DNA from: Candidatus Latescibacterota bacterium
GTDB lineage: Bacteria > Latescibacterota > UBA2968 > UBA8231
DNA: 12,010 nucleotides
Reading direction: 5' to 3'
Assembly: GCA_022825185.1 (NCBI GenBank)
Contig: JAJDYK010000100.1
Span: forward strand, 1 to 12,010
Part shown: one piece after another, positions 6,715 to 12,010 of the stretch
How positions within the stretch are numbered: the stretch's first letter is position 1
Layout: the number at the start of each line of letters is the position of its first letter
The notes under the pieces: generated by a model
Told to the model about the DNA's origin: nothing
Seen by the model: only the letters and a program-made list of their open reading frames with translations
Databases searched by the model: none
Made by a program: the position numbers and the translations under genes

Positions 6715-6888
6715 ATGAAAGCTGCAAACGTATGTCTTATTGGATCAATGTTCGTCGTCTGCGCGTCAGCAGAGCCGCTGCTTGAGGGGTGGGTGCGGCT
6801 GGAGTTGGGCGAACCGGTGGCCGACGCGCAGGTGCGGCTTTTTGAAATTGGATCGACTCGAACTGAACCAAAAGGAGTGTTCAGATGA
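6715..6888 (+). pseudogene. truncated 5' copy of the protease gene; 57-codon leader frame coupled to the WD40 gene
   Basis: 57 codons beginning MKAANVCLIGSMFVVCASAEP, matching the start of the protease gene at 944. Over the first 44 codons 15 bases differ (89% identical); ten changes are silent and five replace an amino acid. The match breaks near 6850, after VRLFE, and a short unrelated end (IGSTRTEPKGVFR) follows. The frame keeps an excellent SD and an intact signal peptide, so it is probably translated and secreted or degraded. Its TGA overlaps the ATG of the WD40 gene (ATGA, 6885-6888). It may be a mere relic, or it may work as a coupling leader for the downstream gene. The two frames differ, so no fusion protein forms without frameshifting. 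Confidence 0.72.
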
Positions 6889-9239
6889 AAAACACAATTT
6901 TCAATCGAAAAATTATCCTGTCTATTCTCATGGTGATGTTGGTGGTATGCGTCTTGCCTGGCACTAGCTACGGCTTCGGCATCATTGGTGATATTGCCGG
7001 AGCTATTGGTGATGCTTTTGGCGGTATTGGTGATGCTGTTGGAGCTGCTTTCACCGCCACTGTCGAAGCTGTCAAGGTCTCCGCCGGAGGGGTCGTGATG
7101 GCCGCGGGGGTTACCAACTTCGCAGTCGGCCTTAGTGCTACCCTCCCCTTACATACGGCTCTTGTCATGAGCACGATATTCAGCCCTGATGGGGGGATGC
7201 TGGCGAGTGCGAGCCTAGACATGACAATTCAATTGTGGGATCTCCACACGCAGTTGCTCTTTGCTACCTTGGATCATCTGTCTCCCGTCTTGACCACGTC
7301 CTTCTGTCCCATCGATGGCTGCTCGCTGGCTAGTGGGACCGATGACGGCGAGCTGCACTTGTGGAACCCCGACACCGGGCAACTGAGCACCTCGCTCACT
7401 GGGCATACGGCCGCTGTCTTGAGCACGGCCTTCAGTCCCGTTGATCACGACGTGTTGGCCAGTGGGAGTTCGGACGCGACCGTTCGTCTGTGGGACTTGG
7501 GGACGGGTGCGCACCAGACCCTCACCGGGCATACCAGCGCCGTCCAGAGTGTGGCTTTTAGTTCCGGCGGCGGCGTGTTGGCCAGCGGCAGTGCGGACGG
7601 CATGGTGCGTTTGTGGGATCTAGCCACTGGAGAACTGAAGGCCGTCCTCGATCACAAGTCTTCAGTCCTGAGCGTGGCTTTCAGTCCTGGTGACAGCCTA
7701 TTCGCCACTGGCAGTGCGGACGGCACGGCGCGCTTGTGGGATCCCCTCACTTGGAAACTTATGGCCACCCTTGGGCATGAGTCCCCTGTCCGGAGCGTGG
7801 CCTTCGGTCCCGACGGCAGCCTGCTAGCCAGTGGGGTCGAGGATGGCAAGGTGCGCCAGTGGCAGGTCGCGTTCGTGGCCGAATGTTGTCTCCGTGACCC
7901 CCTCCGTGACCCCGCCAAGGATTTCAACATCCTACGAGCCGCTGGAAACGGCGGCCTCCGAGGCCTCTGGTCGGACGGTACCACCCTGTGGGTGGTGGAT
8001 AACTCGTATGACGACAAGATTTACGCCTATAACCTGTTGACCAAGGCCCGCGATCCCGCCAAGGATTTCAATACCCTACAAGCCGCTGGAAACGGCAGCC
8101 CCCGAGGTATCTGGTCGGACGGCACCACCCTGTGGGTGGTGGACCACTTTGACAGAAAGATTTACGCTTATAACCTGTTGACCAAGGCCCGCGATCCTGC
8201 CAAGGATTTCAACACCCGACGAGCCGCTGGAATCGGCAGCCTCCGAGGTCTCTGGTCGGACGGCACCACCCTGTGGGTGACAGACGCCTGGGCCATTCAC
8301 GCCTATAACCTGTTGACCAAGGCTCGCGACTCTGCCAAGGATTTCAACACCCACACCCTACGAGCCGCCTTTCCCACCGGCCCCCAATATCTCTGGTCGG
8401 ACGGCACCACCATGTGGGTGATAAAGCGGGCTGCCGACAAGATTTACGCCTATAACCTATCGACTAAGGCCCGCGATCCCGCCAAGGATTCCAACACCTT
8501 GCAAGCTGCGGGAAACGACAATCCCCAAGGCCTCTGGTCGGACGGCACCACCATGTGGGTGGTGGACTGGGATGACGACAAGATTTACGCCTACGACATG
8601 CCGACCAACGGTAACACACCAGACGCCGACGTGCCCGGCACCCCTACCATCTTGGTAACTCCCGGCGCAAGCTCGCTCACCGTGTCGTGGAGTGCCCCCG
8701 GCGGCGCAGCCGTTACTGCCTACGACCTGCGCTACATCCGCAGCGCTGCTGCCGACAAGGCCGATACCAACTGGACTGTGATACAGGATGTCTGGACGGC
8801 CGAGTCCGGGGACTTGATCTACGAATTGACCGACCTGACCGGCGGCACGCAGTACGACGTGCAGGTGCGGGCAGTCAATAACTCCGGTGACGGCCCTTGG
8901 TCAGTCACCGTTACCAGAACGCCGGCAGCGCGGGCCAAGCTGGTAGCCATCGGCCTGCCAGAGGAAACGCAGTTGCAGCAAAACGCCCCCAATCCATTCA
9001 ACAGCGAGACGGTCATTTCTTGGTCTGTGAGGGAACCGGGGTCGGTGCGCCTAGAGGTGTTTTCGGTGACCGGACAGCGCGTGGCGGTCCTGCGCCAAGG
9101 ACATCAGCAGGCAGGCTACCACCGGCTGCACTGGGACGGCCGGGACAGTGCGGGTCATCCTTTGGCCAGCGGCATCTACCTGTACCGGCTGGTGACAGCC
9201 GAGGGAGTGTTGACGCGCAAGCTCACTCTACTGCGTTGA
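6885..9239 (+). CDS. secreted WD40 / five-repeat / FnIII protein with C-terminal FlgD-like sorting module
   Basis: 784 residues, exported. Signal peptide about 1-30 (ending TSYG), then a Gly/Ala segment with repeated IGDA-GG units (31-55). Six WD40 repeats follow (about 85-330; SVAFSPGDSLFATGSADGTARLWD is a typical one), then five tandem 45-49-residue repeats (341-576) built on RDPAKDFNTL, WSDGTTLWVVD and KIYAYNL, which look like blades of a second propeller. After these come a fibronectin type III domain (about 581-681) and a FlgD-like/type A sorting-like module at the very C terminus (about 690-784, NAPNPFNSET and GIYLYRLVT). The start at 6885 has AAAGGAG nine bases upstream and overlaps the preceding stop. 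Six WD40 repeats are one short of a standard seven-bladed propeller, and a degenerate blade may be missed. A cell-surface binding role, exported by a type IX-like or related route, is inferred. The ligand is unknown. Confidence 0.9.
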   Translation: MKNTIFNRKIILSILMVMLVVCVLPGTSYGFGIIGDIAGAIGDAFGGIGDAVGAAFTATVEAVKVSAGGVVMAAGVTNFAVGLSATLPLHTALVMSTIFSPDGGMLASASLDMTIQLWDLHTQLLFATLDHLSPVLTTSFCPIDGCSLASGTDDGELHLWNPDTGQLSTSLTGHTAAVLSTAFSPVDHDVLASGSSDATVRLWDLGTGAHQTLTGHTSAVQSVAFSSGGGVLASGSADGMVRLWDLATGELKAVLDHKSSVLSVAFSPGDSLFATGSADGTARLWDPLTWKLMATLGHESPVRSVAFGPDGSLLASGVEDGKVRQWQVAFVAECCLRDPLRDPAKDFNILRAAGNGGLRGLWSDGTTLWVVDNSYDDKIYAYNLLTKARDPAKDFNTLQAAGNGSPRGIWSDGTTLWVVDHFDRKIYAYNLLTKARDPAKDFNTRRAAGIGSLRGLWSDGTTLWVTDAWAIHAYNLLTKARDSAKDFNTHTLRAAFPTGPQYLWSDGTTMWVIKRAADKIYAYNLSTKARDPAKDSNTLQAAGNDNPQGLWSDGTTMWVVDWDDDKIYAYDMPTNGNTPDADVPGTPTILVTPGASSLTVSWSAPGGAAVTAYDLRYIRSAAADKADTNWTVIQDVWTAESGDLIYELTDLTGGTQYDVQVRAVNNSGDGPWSVTVTRTPAARAKLVAIGLPEETQLQQNAPNPFNSETVISWSVREPGSVRLEVFSVTGQRVAVLRQGHQQAGYHRLHWDGRDSAGHPLASGIYLYRLVTAEGVLTRKLTLLR
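7905..8612 (+). repeat. five tandem 135-147-bp coding repeats
   Basis: Units start at 7905, 8049, 8190, 8325 and 8472 (48, 47, 45, 49 and about 47 codons). Each has RD-AKD, an AA(G) segment, LWSDGTT-LWV or MWV, then IYAYNL-TKA. DNA identity between units is high, especially around the tctggtcggacggcaccacc block, so expansion is recent or maintained by gene conversion. A partial start (gaccccctccgtgacccc, from 7894) precedes the first unit, consistent with slippage or unequal exchange. Confidence 0.9.
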
Positions 9240-9298
9240 TTGGCCGTAGAAGAGACCTCTTACTAAGTCTTGAGGCGCGAAACTCGAACATCAGCGAT

Positions 9299-9467
9299 TT
9301 CAGGGTGAGCTGGCCATTCAGGTGTGCCTCCACGGCAAGCGCGAAGCTCGTCGCCAGCCAGGACTTCTGTTTGGGAGCTCATGGACCGATCTACGTAGGC
9401 GATGAGCAGGGGCGCATCATCTGCACCCTAGGCGATTGAAATGCGCTGGGAAAGCGCGTTGTCTTAA
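9299..9467 (+). pseudogene. decayed 3' end of a second protease-gene copy
   Basis: Two pieces of the protease gene survive here. Bases 9299-9324 match 3800-3826 (the GELAIQ coding segment) apart from one deleted base and two changes. Immediately after, 9329-9467 matches 4100-4238 with no gaps: the C-terminal tail (GPIYVGDEQGRIICTLGD), its TGA at 9437-9439 and the 3' flank. About 270 bases between the two pieces in the intact gene, including the HWR zinc-ligand segment, are deleted, and the pieces are in different frames. A frame open from 8897 runs through the tail, but it mostly shadows the WD40 gene. The rest of the 9240-9536 gap shows no gene. Confidence 0.85.
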
Positions 9468-9495
9468 GAGTGGTGGCCTCGGTATGATGCCCTTC

Positions 9496-9518
9496 AGTCC
9501 GTTAAAGCTTATCTTTAT
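9496..9518 (+). promoter_or_regulatory. possible third copy of the TATCTTTAT promoter-like element
   Basis: The sequence ccgttaaagctTATCTTTAT resembles ccgattagagcgTATCTTTAT at 862-882 in the protease leader, and more weakly the copy B leader. It lies 19 bases before the nucleotidyltransferase ATG. It could be a shared promoter, but the match is short and the spacing to any -35 box is unclear. Confidence 0.3.
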
Positions 9519-9536
9519 CCGATGGAGGATGGAGCC

Positions 9537-10388
9537 ATGCCAGAGCACCCAACTCGTCGGCCTCCCGACCCGAAAGCCTGCGCCGTCGCCCATGCTGTTG
9601 GCGAAGTGGTTCACCCGGCCAAGGTCATCCTGTTCGGCTCCCGCGCCCGGGGCGACTTTACCCCAGACTCGGACATCGACCTGCTCATCATCACCGGCTC
9701 CGGTCTGGTGGATCAGCAGACGTACCAACGCACCAGCGCGGTAGCTCACCGCAAAGTCGCCGAACTATACGGCGACTCGATAGACGTCGATTTGCTCCGC
9801 ATGAGCGAAGGGGCCTTCCACTATGGTCGTCGGGCGCGCAATCACGTGGCTGGCCAGGCCGTCCGCGATGGCTTGGACGCCAATGGAGACAAAGTGACCT
9901 ACGACAATCCCGCACCGACCAACTGGCCTGACATACGGCAGCGCATGGCCAATGCCGAGCGCTACCTTAGCGATTTGGAAGTTCTCACTGAAAACCCCCG
10001 TTCTTCTCAAGAACTGATTGGGTTCACCGCGCAGCAAGCCCTTGAGAATGCGCTCAAGGGCTGGATTTCCGCGCTCGACGCCGAGTACCGCAACACCCAC
10101 GACCTGACGAGGCTAGCGGAGATTGTGCGCCAGCATCCGGCCGAAAGCGACACCTCGGCTGGCGAGCGGCTGGCGTGGCTGACCGAGTATGCGGTGCGCT
10201 ACCGCTATGCCGGCGCGGAGGTGGTCGTGGACGACCGCTTTGCGCTGCTCGCGGCGGTGAGGGAGACCGTCGAGGCGATCCTCGCCCGCATCCGCGTGTT
10301 GATCGCAACGGAAGGGGAGGGGGGGGCGGTCTCGGCAACGGATCGACCGGATTCGTCTGCACAACCGGATGAATCGGCGGCAGAATAG
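9537..10388 (+). CDS. fused nucleotidyltransferase (MNT)-HEPN domain protein
   Basis: 283 residues, cytoplasmic. The N-terminal half is a minimal nucleotidyltransferase of the pol-beta superfamily: FGSRARGD (33-40) with DSDIDLL giving metal-binding Asp46 and Asp48, and a third acidic residue at Asp85 in DVDLL. The C-terminal half (about 135-255) is HEPN-like: FTAQQALENALKGW and THDLTRL are typical of the PF05168-type family. The R-x4-6-H RNase motif of HepT-type toxins is absent. GGAGG (9525-9529) is seven bases before the ATG at 9537, so this start is preferred over the ATG at 9522. Separate MNT and HEPN genes form toxin-antitoxin pairs in which the MNT protein modifies the HEPN toxin; here both are in one chain, so the role may differ. 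An eight-G run near the 3' end (10319-10326) precedes a low-complexity tail. Confidence 0.87.
   Translation: MPEHPTRRPPDPKACAVAHAVGEVVHPAKVILFGSRARGDFTPDSDIDLLIITGSGLVDQQTYQRTSAVAHRKVAELYGDSIDVDLLRMSEGAFHYGRRARNHVAGQAVRDGLDANGDKVTYDNPAPTNWPDIRQRMANAERYLSDLEVLTENPRSSQELIGFTAQQALENALKGWISALDAEYRNTHDLTRLAEIVRQHPAESDTSAGERLAWLTEYAVRYRYAGAEVVVDDRFALLAAVRETVEAILARIRVLIATEGEGGAVSATDRPDSSAQPDESAAE
10319..10326 (+). repeat. G8 homopolymer near the 3' end of the MNT-HEPN gene
   Basis: Eight consecutive G within a purine-rich stretch. Loss of one G would replace the last 21 or so residues with an Arg-rich tail running on to about 10420; a gain would give a Gly-rich tail ending earlier. Only the disordered-looking tail after the HEPN domain would change. 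Confidence 0.85.
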
Positions 10389-10453
10389 AGCAACACTTGA
10401 TCCGGGGGATCTACTGCCCTAACCTACCTTAGACTCCTGAAATTGATACAAAG

Positions 10454-12010
10454 ATGCTAGCCGGTCCAGTGCTGCTGTCGTCCTATGCCCTCTGCGGGTC
10501 GGAGCGTTCTTTTGCGTTTGCCCACCCAGTGGGCGAGGTGGTAGCCGTAACGGCGGACGAGGTGCGTCCGGCCCTCAGTGCGGTGGAGCGGGCGGTGGAG
10601 CAAGGGCTGCACGCCGCTGGTTTTGTCTGCTACGAGGCTGCGGCCGGTCTGGACCCGGCTTTTACCACCCGTCCCGCTGGTGCGCTTCCCTTAGTTTACT
10701 TTGGCCTCTTTGCGGAGCGGACGCTGGTGGTCGCGCCTAGCGCTGGCTTGGATTCCTACGAGTTGGACGAGTGGCGGCCGTCGGTGTCGCGGGAGGAGTA
10801 CGAGGCCGCCATTGAGCGCATCCGCGCCTATATTGCGGCTGGCGACACCTACCAGGTCAACTACACCTTGCGCTTGCACAGCCGCTTCCGGGGCGATCCG
10901 CTGACGCTGTACCGCGATTTGGGGCAGGTGCAGGAATCGGCGTTGTGCGCGTATTTCGACTTGGGGCGGCACGTGCTGATCTCGGCGTCGCCCGAGTTGT
11001 TCTTCCGCCTGCAAGACGGGCGTTGCACAGTGCGCCCCATGAAGGGAACCCGGCCTCGGGGCCGCTTTGCAGCCGAGGATCAGCAGCGGGCCGACGACCT
11101 GCAAAATTCCGCTAAGGACCGCGCTGAGAATCTGATGGTCACGGATATGCTGCGCAACGATTTAGGGCGCATCTCGCAGGTCGGCAGCGTGGCGGTGCCG
11201 GCCCTGTGGTCGGTCGAGCGCTATCCCACGGTGTGGCAGCTAACTTCTACTGTGGAAAGCCGACTCAAAGCCGGCGTGAGCTTGCCTGACATCTTTGCCG
11301 CGCTTTTCCCTTGCGGCTCGGTGACCGGCGCGCCCAAGGTGAGGACCATGGAAATCATCGCCGAACTGGAGCGTGCCCCGCGCGGCATTTACACCGGCTG
11401 CATGGGCTATGTATCGCCTGGGCCGGAGGCGTGTTTCAACGTGGCGATTCGCACGGCGCATCTCGACCGGGAGAGCGGACAACTCGAATTTGGCGTGGGC
11501 GGAGGGATCGTCTGGGAATCGTCGGCTGCGGGTGAATACGCCGAATGCATCATTAAGGCCGAGGTCTTGCGCGCTCGGCCGCATCCGTCTTTTGAACTGT
11601 TGGAGACGATACTGTTCGAAGAAGGGGCGTACTTTCTGTTAGAGAGACATTTAGAGCGTTTGTCTCAGTCGGCAGCGTACTGGGGATTTTGCTACGCGGA
11701 CGACCGCGTGCGTGTGCAGTTGCAAGACGAGACCAAGGCTATGGAGGGACCGTGCAGGGTGCGCTTGCTGCTGGCCCGCAACGGCGAGGTCCGCGTGCAG
11801 CATCAAGCGCTCGCGCCGCCACGACGGCTGCGGGTGGCTCTTGCCGCCGAGCCGGTCGATAGCGCCGATCCCTTGCTGTACCACAAGACGACTCACCGGG
11901 CTATGTACGACCGGCAGTTGGCGGCGCGCCCGGATTGCGACGATGTGGTGCTGTACAACGAGCGCGGCGAGCTGACCGAGTGCTGCATCGGCAACTTGGT
12001 GCTGGAGCGC
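10454..12010 (+). CDS. pabB: aminodeoxychorismate synthase component I fused to 4-amino-4-deoxychorismate lyase (PabB-PabC), 5' part
   Basis: 519 codons open from ATG 10454 to the window edge; an in-frame TAG at 10430 excludes an upstream start. Residues 1-370 are a chorismate-binding PabB: AGDTYQVNYTLRL, ISASPELFFR, PMKGTRPRG (Lys197, the lysine typical of PabB where TrpE has Ala), QNSAKDRAENLMVTDMLRNDLGRIS, PCGSVTGAPK (286-295) and FGVGGGIVWES. From about 378 a class IV aminotransferase-type PabC begins: ETILFEEGAYFLLERHLERL, Lys478 in YHKTTHR as the PLP lysine, and Glu509 in ELTECCIGNLV. The protein turns chorismate and glutamine-derived ammonia into p-aminobenzoate and pyruvate for folate synthesis, with a PabA amidotransferase encoded elsewhere. 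No SD is visible before the ATG (ATACAAAGATG), so initiation may be weak. The symbol covers the first domain; about 60-80 C-terminal residues are missing. Confidence 0.93.
   Translation, partial: MLAGPVLLSSYALCGSERSFAFAHPVGEVVAVTADEVRPALSAVERAVEQGLHAAGFVCYEAAAGLDPAFTTRPAGALPLVYFGLFAERTLVVAPSAGLDSYELDEWRPSVSREEYEAAIERIRAYIAAGDTYQVNYTLRLHSRFRGDPLTLYRDLGQVQESALCAYFDLGRHVLISASPELFFRLQDGRCTVRPMKGTRPRGRFAAEDQQRADDLQNSAKDRAENLMVTDMLRNDLGRISQVGSVAVPALWSVERYPTVWQLTSTVESRLKAGVSLPDIFAALFPCGSVTGAPKVRTMEIIAELERAPRGIYTGCMGYVSPGPEACFNVAIRTAHLDRESGQLEFGVGGGIVWESSAAGEYAECIIKAEVLRARPHPSFELLETILFEEGAYFLLERHLERLSQSAAYWGFCYADDRVRVQLQDETKAMEGPCRVRLLLARNGEVRVQHQALAPPRRLRVALAAEPVDSADPLLYHKTTHRAMYDRQLAARPDCDDVVLYNERGELTECCIGNLVLER

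Noticed and set aside
8897..9439. 180-codon frame ending in the GDEQGRII tail
   Set aside because: Its first two thirds overlap the WD40 gene in another frame; only the last segment from 9329 is homologous to anything, and it is a relic.
818..9467. Insertion sequence or transposon as the carrier of the duplicated ends
   Set aside because: No transposase, integrase or clear terminal inverted repeat was found; the shared ends are explained by gene homology.
10399..10411. Small palindrome GATCC-GGG-GGATC between MNT-HEPN and pabB
   Set aside because: A five-base stem without a T-run is too weak for a terminator and has no second copy to support an operator.
10454..12010. Alternative reading of the right-hand gene as anthranilate synthase TrpE
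   Set aside because: The motif PMKGT carries the PabB-type lysine, and a PabC-type lyase domain follows in the same chain.

Overview
The window looks like a GC-rich chromosomal segment from an uncultivated environmental bacterium of the FCB superphylum type, with Latescibacterota- or Poribacteria-like lineages the best guess. The reasons are two secreted multidomain proteins with FlgD-like/type A sorting modules (YPNPFNPST and APNPFNSET motifs), CARDB repeats joined to a leishmanolysin-like protease, a phytanoyl-CoA dioxygenase family enzyme, and strong Shine-Dalgarno sites (AAAGGAGG). The lineage is an inference; no marker gene is present.

Layout. 1-813: 3' part of an aldo/keto reductase. 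818-943: AT hairpin and a leader region. 944-4210: secreted protein with an N-terminal sorting-like module, an acidic tract, four CARDB repeats and a zinc-protease domain. 4241-4282: a relic of the first codons of pabB, followed by the terminator of the converging gene. 4363-5313 (minus): DUF4097-type beta-solenoid protein. 5466-6571: a small unknown protein translationally coupled to a PhyH-family dioxygenase. 6589-6714: second copy of the hairpin and leader. 6715-6888: 57-codon truncated copy of the first secreted gene, ATGA-coupled to 6885-9239, a secreted WD40/repeat/FnIII protein with a C-terminal FlgD-like module. 9299-9467: decayed 3' end of another copy of the protease gene. 9537-10388: fused nucleotidyltransferase-HEPN protein. 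10454-12010: a pabB-pabC fusion running off the right edge.

The most interesting structure is a pair of loci with the same ends and different interiors. Locus A (about 818-4282) and locus B (about 6589-9467, then pabB at 10454) share the hairpin/leader/signal-peptide start (89% identity over 44 codons) and the C-terminal tail with its 3' flank (about 86% over 138 nt, no gaps). Locus A carries a full protease gene; in locus B most of the middle is replaced by the WD40 gene. Directly after the shared 3' flank, locus A keeps the first 12 codons of pabB (one amino-acid difference), while in locus B the nucleotidyltransferase-HEPN gene lies between that flank and the real pabB. The simplest reading is an old duplication of a protease-pabB junction, followed by cargo replacement and a separate insertion. 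No transposase, attachment site or RNA gene was recognised.

Functionally, the two large proteins and the DUF4097 protein are exported surface or periplasmic proteins. The reductase, dioxygenase and PabB-PabC are cytoplasmic enzymes with no evident common pathway. The nucleotidyltransferase-HEPN protein is an accessory-type gene.
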